Shown here: positions 9,456 through 17,300 of the stretch, one piece after another
Layout of the letters: every line of letters begins with the position of its first letter
How positions within the stretch are numbered: position 1 is the first letter of the stretch
Source: Marinifilum fragile JCM 15579
Lineage (GTDB): Bacteria; Bacteroidota; Bacteroidia; Bacteroidales; Marinifilaceae
Direction: 5' to 3'
NCBI RefSeq assembly: GCF_001310955.1
Contig: NZ_BAZX01000011.1
Span: 1 to 64,000, forward strand
DNA: 64,000 nucleotides
Position numbers and translations under genes: made by a program
Notes under the pieces: model-generated
What the model saw: only the letters and a program-made list of their open reading frames with translations
Told to the model about the DNA's origin: nothing
The model's database searches: none

Positions 9456-9872
9456 ATGACGGAATTAAAAATCAATTCTCTGGAAGATATTAACTCTGTT
9501 GCAGCTGAATTTATTAAGCTGGTAGGAGATAAAAGAATTTTTGCGATGCATGGTGCAATGGGTGTTGGCAAAACAACATTTGTAAAAGCCATTTGCGAAG
9601 AACTGGGAGTGCAGGATACCATAAACAGTCCAACTTTTGCCATTGTAAACGAGTATCATACGGCCAAGGAAAATATAATCTACCATTTCGATTTTTATCG
9701 AATTGATGATGTTCAAGAGGCATATGATTTTGGGTATGAGGATTATTTTTACAGCGATGCCATTTGCTTTATTGAATGGCCCGAAAAAATTGATTCGATT
9801 CTGCCTAATGATACTGTTGAAGTTCACTTTAACGAAGAGGCAGACGGCAGCAGAAGAATTCGTATCCTTTAA
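9456..9872 (+). CDS. tsaE: tRNA threonylcarbamoyladenosine biosynthesis ATPase TsaE
   Basis: TsaE is the ATPase of the TsaBDE complex that makes t6A37 in ANN-decoding tRNAs. The 138-aa protein has a Walker A (GAMGVGKTT, residues 33-41), the NSPTFAIVNEY switch motif, and HFDFYRIDD followed by FIEWPEKI, all diagnostic. AGGA lies just before the ATG at 9456. It sits between porX and ald, an order I recognise from other Bacteroidota. Confidence 0.93.
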   Translation: MTELKINSLEDINSVAAEFIKLVGDKRIFAMHGAMGVGKTTFVKAICEELGVQDTINSPTFAIVNEYHTAKENIIYHFDFYRIDDVQEAYDFGYEDYFYSDAICFIEWPEKIDSILPNDTVEVHFNEEADGSRRIRIL

Positions 9873-9966
9873 TCAGAAATTGTCAAGGCTGAAAAGAGCC
9901 AAAAATTTCTTAAATTGTAATGGCTTACTCAAAGTAAGTATTCTATTAAATATTACAATATAGCAT

Positions 9967-11190
9967 ATGGCGCCGTTAAGTGAAGGATCAAAGAACTTCC
10001 CACTAGGTCATGAATTTTATCAGCCTAAGGAAGGAATGTTGGAATTAGAACGCCGACGCAAACAATTGGTTATTGGTATACCCAAAGAGGAATATCGTGG
10101 TGAAAATCGTGTTTGTCTTACTCCTCAATCTGTGGAGTTGCTGGTAAACAATGGCCATGAAGTGGTTCTTGAACGAGGAGCTGGTTTGGCATCGAACTAC
10201 ACCGATAAAGAATACAGTGAAAACGGCGCACGAATTGTTCTTGAAAAGAAAGAAGTATATCAATGTGATACTGTTATGCAGGTATCACCATTTTCAAGTG
10301 CTGAAATTGATATGCTTCGTGGCAATCAGATCTTATTTTCGGCTCTGCAAATCAAAAGTCAATGTGGAGAGAATGTTCGCAAGCTCATGCAGAAAAAAGT
10401 AACTGCAATTGCTTTGGAATTGGTTAAAGACCGAGATAATTTTTATCCGGTTGTACGATCGATGGCTGAGATTGCAGGTATTTCGTCCATTATGATTGCC
10501 GGAGAATATTTAAGTAAGGCACATGGTGGAAAAGGGGTAATGCTAGGAGGAATTACCGGAATTACACCAACCGAAGTAGTAATACTGGGTGCAGGTACTG
10601 CAGCCGAATATGCTACTCGATCGGCTCTTGGCTTAGGAGCAATGGTAAAGGTGTTTGATGATTCCATTTATCGTTTGCGCAGATTGGAAGATCATTTGGG
10701 ACATAGGGTATTTACATCGATTCTCCATCCCAATGTACTTGAAAAAGCATTGGCTTCAGCAGATGTAGTTATTGGTGCGTTGAGGCATGGAAGAGAATTT
10801 TCTGGATATATGGTAACTGAAGAAATGGTTGAGAAAATGAAACCAGGATCAATCATTATCGATTTGAGTATTGATCAGGGAGGATGTTTCGAAACCTCTA
10901 TGATGACCAATCACAAAGATCCGGTTTATAAGAAACATGGCGTACTGCACTATTGTGTTCCTAATGTACCATCGCATGTTGCTAGAACAGCATCACTGGC
11001 ATTGAGCAACATTTGTGCTCCATTATTGTTGAATATAGGGCAGAATGGTGGCGTTCACAAATTCATTAAAAATGATATTGGCCTTCGAAAAGGTGCTTAT
11101 GTGTATCGTGGCATTTTAACAAACCGAAGATTGGGTGATACTTTTGGAATTCTAGCTAAAGATATTGATTTGTTGTTGGCTGCGATGTAG
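9967..11190 (+). CDS. ald: Alanine dehydrogenase
   Basis: NAD-dependent L-alanine dehydrogenase (alanine + NAD+ to pyruvate + ammonia + NADH), 407 aa. The N-terminal AlaDh/PNT domain shows IGIPKEEYRGENRVCLTP with the substrate-binding Arg/Lys region; the NAD-binding Rossmann motif is ILGAGTAAEYATRSALGLGA, followed by VKVFDD. The PNVPSHVARTAS segment is typical of the family. An extra ~27 residues precede the conserved IPKE start, as in other Bacteroidota copies. It converges with the HAD gene, 4 nt between stops, with no hairpin visible between them. Confidence 0.92.
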   Translation: MAPLSEGSKNFPLGHEFYQPKEGMLELERRRKQLVIGIPKEEYRGENRVCLTPQSVELLVNNGHEVVLERGAGLASNYTDKEYSENGARIVLEKKEVYQCDTVMQVSPFSSAEIDMLRGNQILFSALQIKSQCGENVRKLMQKKVTAIALELVKDRDNFYPVVRSMAEIAGISSIMIAGEYLSKAHGGKGVMLGGITGITPTEVVILGAGTAAEYATRSALGLGAMVKVFDDSIYRLRRLEDHLGHRVFTSILHPNVLEKALASADVVIGALRHGREFSGYMVTEEMVEKMKPGSIIIDLSIDQGGCFETSMMTNHKDPVYKKHGVLHYCVPNVPSHVARTASLALSNICAPLLLNIGQNGGVHKFIKNDIGLRKGAYVYRGILTNRRLGDTFGILAKDIDLLLAAM

Positions 11191-11194
11191 GTGT

Positions 11195-12043
11195 TTAAGC
11201 ATTGTTTTTTACAGAACATTCACTTAATACTTTCTGTACGGCTATGGCAAAACCATTCTTAATTACATTTTCGGTTACCTGATATTTGTCTTTTAATTCA
11301 TGCGGTGCATTTTCAACTACATAGCTGTGCTTTCCCCATTCTAAAAGATCAATGTCATTATAGTCGTTGCCTATTACAAAAGAATCTTCAGCACTGATAT
11401 CAAGTTTCTTGCATAACCATTCGCAACCATGTCCTTTTGAAATGTGCAAGGGGAAAATTTCCATCCAAATGGATTCATGATCCAAAGGTGAGGTGGCGCG
11501 AATGATTTTAATGTCATCAAACTTGGTTTTTAATTCTTCAAACCATTCTTCTTTGTTTGGCAGAATTGCCAAAATTTGGCAGGCATCGCGCTCTGCGTCT
11601 TGAATATTACCAACAGGTGTAGAAAATTGTTTGTAAAGATTTAATCTTCTGTCGAAATCTGAATTTTTGTTTCCCGTTTTATAATACCAGAATTGATGAT
11701 TGTTAGGAATTGGATCCAGAATCATAAAATCAATTTCATGATCGACCAAAATTTTGGAAAGCTCCAAAACTTCTTCGGCTTCAATCTTCTGAGAATAGAT
11801 CAATTCCTTGCTTTTCCAATCCATAATTCCAGCACCAGAAGAGAAAATCAGGTAATCGATAGGAAAATCTTCAGGTAATACAGCCATCGCAGAATATAGA
11901 GTTCGTCCTGTAGCGATCACTCTTGTAATATCCGATTCTTTTAGTTGTTGTAGGCATTCGTAATTTCTTTTGCTAACCTCACCCATTGATGGTAACAAGG
12001 TTCCATCTAAATCGCTTACTACAATTTTAATCTGATCTGTCAT
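11195..12043 (-). CDS. Cof-type HAD-superfamily phosphatase
   Basis: HAD hydrolase of the Cof/IIB subfamily, 282 aa. Motif I is SDLDGTLLPS (nucleophile D11, acid D13), motif II the T of VIATGRT, motif III a Lys in ISKGHGCEWL, and motif IV FVIGNDYNDIDLLE. A C2-type cap lies between motifs II and III (about residues 80-190). Such enzymes dephosphorylate sugar phosphates, FMN or pyridoxal phosphate; the substrate cannot be read from the sequence. Monocistronic, convergent with ald. Confidence 0.88.
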   Translation of the reverse strand: MTDQIKIVVSDLDGTLLPSMGEVSKRNYECLQQLKESDITRVIATGRTLYSAMAVLPEDFPIDYLIFSSGAGIMDWKSKELIYSQKIEAEEVLELSKILVDHEIDFMILDPIPNNHQFWYYKTGNKNSDFDRRLNLYKQFSTPVGNIQDAERDACQILAILPNKEEWFEELKTKFDDIKIIRATSPLDHESIWMEIFPLHISKGHGCEWLCKKLDISAEDSFVIGNDYNDIDLLEWGKHSYVVENAPHELKDKYQVTENVIKNGFAIAVQKVLSECSVKNNA

Positions 12044-12113
12044 AAATATCTACTTTACCTAACAGCTAAAATTACATTTTTAAGTTGAAAGATAATTACA
12101 GAAATGAGTTAAA

Positions 12114-15100
12114 TTAAAAATAAGCTCTCAACTCCATGCTTCCAACATGTATGGTTTTTCCACCTTCGCTCTGACGACCGTTATAGGAAATGTTCATTTG
12201 AAAGACTTTAGATAGTTGTTGGTTGTAAGACAGATTCCAGGTTGAGTTGTTGCCAGGTAAAAATCCTTCCAGCATTTCGTAGGCTATAGAAGTATTTGAA
12301 TCGGAATTGTATATCAGGTTTAGGAAATTGATTGCAGCCTGAAGTCTTCCGGTTTTTGAAAGTCCATATTGACAATTGGCTCCAATATTATGAGTTTTTG
12401 ATTCCTCGCTTGCTAGTTTGTTATCTTTTTGCTGATAGATATAGGTTAATCCAAATTGAAATACAAGACTGGTTTGGAATTTTAGTTGGAGCTCGTTTTT
12501 GATCTCTTTTAAGCGATAGTTTTGATTTGTAAATCCTTCCTGATACATGCTTTTTGTTCCAAAATCCATACGGTTCGAGATTTGACTTGATCTGCCAATG
12601 TTCCAATTGTACCGGAATCCGTTCTGTTCAAATTTGCGTCTTTCAAATCCTTGAGTGAGCAATTGTTTGTTTCTACTGCTTAAATGAATAATATCCCAAT
12701 TGGTTTTTGATTTGGGTTTTTGGTATGAGAATGTATTCTGAAAGCTAGAATTTACAGTAATTAAATTCTCGTCGGAAGCATGAGATTGAAATGGATTGGC
12801 ATAAAGATTAAAATCATTGTTTAAACTTTTTTTAGAAAGACGATAAGCAAAGCGATTGCTGAATCGTGAAATGAATAAACCTATACCTGATTTTGTTTTT
12901 AAACGCTTAAGACGCAAATTAAATATTTGCCTAAAATCGCTAGTATAAACTTTATTGTAATTGTTAGTATTGGTAGCGATTCTAATATAGTTGGCTTCAT
13001 CTTTGAATGTGGCGATTTCAAATTCATTAAGCTCTTTTACATCATTGTTGTTGTAATCGGTCCAGCGATAAATTCCTCTGCCATCATTCACCTCAACATA
13101 TGAAAATTCTTTCTCGCTCTCCAGACCAGAACCCAATTCGTAGTAGGTGGAAGTATGTAGCAATCCTTTTTTAATTTTAGCCTGATGTTCCAGCTTACCA
13201 AGAAAGGTGTTTTCCGGTTTTTCGTCGCCAATAGCGTTTTCACGGATTTTTAATCGTCGGTAAATGCTTTCAATTTTTAATTGATTTTTCCTGTTCTTTT
13301 TAAGCCAGATTTTTCCGCCAAAATCTTCCGATTCACTTTGAGTTTTTAACTTATTATCTAATGGGAGAAAATCTTTTCGTTTGCGGTAATAGGCTTGAAA
13401 CTGATTTTTTGTAGAGTCCTGGTTTTCGATGTAAAATTTATAAGAATAAAAGGAGAAGCTACTTGCCAAAAGATTTTTGCTTTCGGAATTTTCAATTTGA
13501 TTGTTTTCATTTTCGGTTTCAATTCCAATTTTTGCAATTTTTGTTGAATATGCAGCATTTAATGTGTGTCGATAAAATTTGCTTTCCAGATTTTTTTGAT
13601 CTGTGCTTAATATATTGCCATTGAAAAGGATAGAGTATCTGTTTCTCTGGTAAGCTAAGTTTAAATTTTGATTAACACCTTTGTAATCAGATTCTCTTTT
13701 TAATACAGATATGTTATGAGCGATTGAACCCCAATTTGCATTGTTGAATTGATTTATCAGGGCAATGTGGTTTTCGTTGTTTTTATTGACACTTTCTGCA
13801 ATATTCCAATCTCTTTTGAATTCAACCGATCTGAAATTCTCTATTTGCTCAAAGTTTTTCTGAATAAAATGCATGTTGAGCTGCGTATTCAAAAATTTAG
13901 TAGTGTCTGCAATCAAAGTTTTTTTAGCCAAAGAAAATTCCGCAGCAATTCCTTGATTATCGCCATCGTCAATGGAAGAAAATGTATTTAAATCCTTATT
14001 GCTTAAGGCTATTTCAAATTGTGAATTGAATGTTTGTGATAGGTTGTAATCGGCACCAAAGCTTAGCATTTGTTGTTTTTGTGGTGAGATCAACTTCGAT
14101 ACCGGAGCATAATTACCTTGCGCAACTCCATTTATTGGATCAACCCATTTATAAACTCTACCATTTGCAACACTATTAATCTGAATGTAATTCCCTCCAT
14201 TGTTTCCAACAAAGGAGAAATTCACCCTGTATATTGCTTCTTCTGGCGCGGTGGAATATTCATAAATGGAGTAAATTTTTTCCTCTACAGTTTTGGAAAT
14301 TTTTCGATATAGAACAAAGTCATTGGAATATTCAACTATCTCTTCATTTGGAACCAAGGCTAAATCAAGATTATCGCCAATATTGCTTAATAGTTGTTTG
14401 TCTTCTTGGCTTAGGGTTTGATCCAACGGTTGATTTTTGCTATCCTGTTCCTGGTAAATGTTGAGCCAAATTTTACCTTTCTTGGTTTTGTACTCATTGG
14501 CATTAAAAATCAGGTAACGAGAATAGTTTTCTTTAGAATATTCGAACTCCACTACAATGCGAGAGTTTTTTGTTATAGGTTGTTGAGTAGTAAAACTCAA
14601 TTCTGCAGTGTTGTAATTGATCACATAATCATAGTTTTCACCCCGCATTAATTTTTTCCCATCAACAAATACTTTTTCCGAACCTGCAAGAACTACAATA
14701 TAGCTTTCGTTATTCACACCGATTAAGCGATATGGGCCTTGAATTCCTTCCGATCCAGTAATTTCCATTCTTCTGAATTTGCCTTTGGCAATTGAAGCAC
14801 TAATTGTTGATTTCAATTCATTGCCATTCTTGTTTTTGCTGATCAAACCAGAGAATTTTCCCCCTTGCACCTTTTTATAAAATCGCATAAAATTTCCTTC
14901 TGGTGATTCTATTTCGTAATCACCAAGAGTGAGTTCTTTGGTATCATCAAAAAGCTTGATGTATATTCTGTCAAAATCTTGAATAGACTGTGTATTCCCA
15001 TCGGGTTGAATGGGGATGTTATTGTCGGAAATGGCTGCTAGAATATTAACATCATCACTCAATTTACCTGATAACTGAAGGTTTAAATTAGAGTTGGTGA

Positions 15101-15563
15101 CCACATCCTGATTGTTTCCATATGAAATCCCTCTGGAGTAATTTCCTTGCTTTTGTAACTGGCTGTCGTTGAGAAGACCTCTGTTGCTGTAATTTCTAAC
15201 AGTCGAAAATGCTCTAGCTCTTGCATCTTTTGCCAAATTAATTTCGGAGAGATCTCTTGTGCATATTGGCTTACGTACATTATAATTGTAAATTCTGTAT
15301 TTAATAAGGATTGAATCACTAATTTCCTTTAGTTTCGGGCTACTAATTAGTTCTCCTTTAGCCGGATTTATTTGATACCAATCCTTTTGTATCTCTTTTG
15401 CATTATGGAACAGTTTCACTGTTGATGGTAAAATGATTAAAGAGTCTAACTGAATGGTATCTTGATTGATTAAAACTCGTTTTAATCGCAGATTGTTTTG
15501 AGAGAATCCGATCTGTTTAAGACCGAAACAAAGAATTAATATGATGAAAATCCGAAGTTTCAA
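12114..15563 (-). CDS. Large predicted outer-membrane beta-barrel protein, function unknown
   Basis: An 1149-aa exported protein: Sec signal peptide of ~21 residues ending GFSQ. Residues ~30-300 are soluble and repeat-like, with a motif LGDYEIESPEGNFMRFYKK (around 218) and VFVDGKKLMRGENYDYVINY resembling a Bacteroidota family I know only as hypothetical. From ~350 to the end are alternating hydrophobic/aromatic strands, and the chain ends in Phe (ELRAYF), the signature of barrels inserted by BAM. No TonB box, plug domain or SprA-like motif is seen. It stands alone, divergent from kdtA. Function not assigned. Confidence 0.65.
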   Translation of the reverse strand: MKLRIFIILILCFGLKQIGFSQNNLRLKRVLINQDTIQLDSLIILPSTVKLFHNAKEIQKDWYQINPAKGELISSPKLKEISDSILIKYRIYNYNVRKPICTRDLSEINLAKDARARAFSTVRNYSNRGLLNDSQLQKQGNYSRGISYGNNQDVVTNSNLNLQLSGKLSDDVNILAAISDNNIPIQPDGNTQSIQDFDRIYIKLFDDTKELTLGDYEIESPEGNFMRFYKKVQGGKFSGLISKNKNGNELKSTISASIAKGKFRRMEITGSEGIQGPYRLIGVNNESYIVVLAGSEKVFVDGKKLMRGENYDYVINYNTAELSFTTQQPITKNSRIVVEFEYSKENYSRYLIFNANEYKTKKGKIWLNIYQEQDSKNQPLDQTLSQEDKQLLSNIGDNLDLALVPNEEIVEYSNDFVLYRKISKTVEEKIYSIYEYSTAPEEAIYRVNFSFVGNNGGNYIQINSVANGRVYKWVDPINGVAQGNYAPVSKLISPQKQQMLSFGADYNLSQTFNSQFEIALSNKDLNTFSSIDDGDNQGIAAEFSLAKKTLIADTTKFLNTQLNMHFIQKNFEQIENFRSVEFKRDWNIAESVNKNNENHIALINQFNNANWGSIAHNISVLKRESDYKGVNQNLNLAYQRNRYSILFNGNILSTDQKNLESKFYRHTLNAAYSTKIAKIGIETENENNQIENSESKNLLASSFSFYSYKFYIENQDSTKNQFQAYYRKRKDFLPLDNKLKTQSESEDFGGKIWLKKNRKNQLKIESIYRRLKIRENAIGDEKPENTFLGKLEHQAKIKKGLLHTSTYYELGSGLESEKEFSYVEVNDGRGIYRWTDYNNNDVKELNEFEIATFKDEANYIRIATNTNNYNKVYTSDFRQIFNLRLKRLKTKSGIGLFISRFSNRFAYRLSKKSLNNDFNLYANPFQSHASDENLITVNSSFQNTFSYQKPKSKTNWDIIHLSSRNKQLLTQGFERRKFEQNGFRYNWNIGRSSQISNRMDFGTKSMYQEGFTNQNYRLKEIKNELQLKFQTSLVFQFGLTYIYQQKDNKLASEESKTHNIGANCQYGLSKTGRLQAAINFLNLIYNSDSNTSIAYEMLEGFLPGNNSTWNLSYNQQLSKVFQMNISYNGRQSEGGKTIHVGSMELRAYF

Positions 15564-15701
15564 TAGAAGATATTCTTTAAACTGACTTTGGGTATTACAG
15601 GATTCGCTTCATTAATAACGAAATCTGATCTTTAAAATTATTAGTTTTGCAAAGAATAAATATAGCGAAGCTGTTCCGTTTAACACTAATTTTTTTCAAA
15701 T

Positions 15702-16931
15702 ATGGTTCTTTTTTACAACCTGTCGATTCGATTGTATGTTCTTTTAATTAGAATTGCTGCATTTTTTAACCCAAAAGCCAAACAATGGGTTGTTGGCAGA
15801 AAGAATGTATTTGCAAAGCTTCAGGAGGAAATTAATGGTGAAGAGGATATTGTTTGGTTTCATTCTGCTTCGTTAGGAGAATTTGAGCAAGGACGACCAG
15901 TTATTGAGATCTTTAAGGAGAAATATCCAAATAGTAAAATCCTTCTGACATTCTTTTCTCCGTCGGGTTATGAGGTTCGGAAAAATTACGAAGGGGCTGA
16001 TTATATTTTTTATTTGCCTCCGGATTTTGCCAGAAATGCAAAGCGTTTTATGGACATAGTGAATCCAAAGATGGCGTTTTTTATAAAGTATGAGTTTTGG
16101 CATCACTACCTAAAAGAGTTGAAGAAAAGAAATGTGCCAACTTATATTTTTTCTACGATTTTCAGACCGGATCAGTTGTTTTTTAAAGGATATGGAAGTT
16201 TTCATAGAAAAATGTTAAGTGCATTTACTCATTTGTTTGTGCAGAACCAGGAATCGGTAGATTTATTAAAAAGAATTGGTCTTTCGAATGTAACGCTTAC
16301 CGGTGATACTCGATTCGATCGGGTATATACAATTGCAACTAATTCTAAAACTTTGCCAAAGGTAGAAGGATTTGCCCAAGGTAAAGAAGTGCTTATTGCG
16401 GGTAGCACCTGGCCAAAAGACGAAGAAAATATCATCAGATATTTAAATGAGACTAAAAATTCTTACAAGTATATTATTGCTGCACATGAAGTGGATGAAG
16501 ATCATATCAACAACATTACTTCGAAAATTCAAAAATCATGGGTGAGATATACCAAGGCAACAAAAGAAGAAATTGATGCTGCAGAAGTATTGGTGATTGA
16601 TTGCATTGGAGTGTTATCTTCCTTGTATCGATATGGGACCGTTTCCTATATCGGTGGTGGATTTGGAAGAGGAATTCACAACACTTTGGAGGCAGCAACC
16701 TTTGGATTGCCAGTGATATTTGGACCAAATTACCACAAATTTCAGGAAGCAAAAGATCTTATTGAAATAGGTGCTTCAAAATCTTATGAAAACTATTCTG
16801 AATTGAAAAATCTTCTTGATATCTTCTATGAAAATTCAGAAAAAAGAAACTTTTCAGGGCTTCAGTCTAAAAACTACGTAGATAAAATGCGTGGAGCTAG
16901 CGATAAGATTTTATTGGAAATTAAGGTCTGA
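15702..16931 (+). CDS. kdtA: 3-deoxy-D-manno-octulosonic acid (Kdo) transferase
   Basis: KdtA/WaaA (409 aa) transfers Kdo from CMP-Kdo to lipid A precursors at the inner membrane. Features: N-terminal hydrophobic anchor (residues 5-22), IVWFHSASLGEFEQGRPVI with the catalytic Glu, FFIKYEFWHHYL, TGDTRFDRV, and the C-terminal GT-B donor-binding stretch SYIGGGFGRGIHNTLEAATFG. Length is normal. A TAGTTTTG -7-like box lies at 15642-15649. It shows that the cell makes a Kdo-containing LPS core. Confidence 0.93.
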   Translation: MVLFYNLSIRLYVLLIRIAAFFNPKAKQWVVGRKNVFAKLQEEINGEEDIVWFHSASLGEFEQGRPVIEIFKEKYPNSKILLTFFSPSGYEVRKNYEGADYIFYLPPDFARNAKRFMDIVNPKMAFFIKYEFWHHYLKELKKRNVPTYIFSTIFRPDQLFFKGYGSFHRKMLSAFTHLFVQNQESVDLLKRIGLSNVTLTGDTRFDRVYTIATNSKTLPKVEGFAQGKEVLIAGSTWPKDEENIIRYLNETKNSYKYIIAAHEVDEDHINNITSKIQKSWVRYTKATKEEIDAAEVLVIDCIGVLSSLYRYGTVSYIGGGFGRGIHNTLEAATFGLPVIFGPNYHKFQEAKDLIEIGASKSYENYSELKNLLDIFYENSEKRNFSGLQSKNYVDKMRGASDKILLEIKV

Positions 16932-17300
16932 TGTTATTGACTTTTTTGAATGTTCAGGTTTTACTGAGGGTGCCACGTTTTTACTTTGTAATTTTATAAA
17001 TCGCCTTAAAATGGTGATGAATGAATTTGTTTAAATCGAGAAGTTTTAGTATCTGAGAATATAAGGAAGATTTTCTTTTTGGACAACTTTTCAAAAAAAA
17101 TAAAAAATTAAAAGACACAATATCAAGAAATTAACATGTTTTTGTGGATAACTTTTCATTAAAAAAAGATTTCTTTGTTGTACGGTAAGTACAAGTTGTG
17201 TAACTTGCATATTACAAAAATGGACTGGGTGAAACCAGTCATTTTGCTGATATATAGAGACAAGTTATTCGCAGTAAGAACCACTTTTTTGAGAACCTGA
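16932..17300 (+). promoter_or_regulatory. Structured leader of the ribonucleotide reductase gene, with a DnaA box
   Basis: A 369-nt gene-free stretch. At 17143-17151 it has TGTGGATAA, a perfect DnaA box (TTATCCACA on the other strand); a weaker copy TTTGGACAA (7/9) lies at 17078-17086, in a second TTTTT...AACTTTTCA context. Downstream are three small hairpins: TTGTAC/GTACAA (17178-17194), CAAGTT/AACTTG (17192-17207), which shares CAA with the first so that only one can form, and GACTGG/CCAGTC (17223-17240, loop GTGAAA). No cobalamin-riboswitch core, NrdR palindrome or clear TAnnTTTG promoter was found. Confidence 0.5.

Noticed and set aside
17071..17160. Replication origin
   Set aside because: One perfect and one weak DnaA box only; no dnaA/dnaN genes and no cluster of boxes.
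16932..17300. Cobalamin riboswitch before the B12-dependent reductase
   Set aside because: The conserved B12 box and central core are absent; only GGTGAAACC resembles it, inside a 6-bp hairpin.
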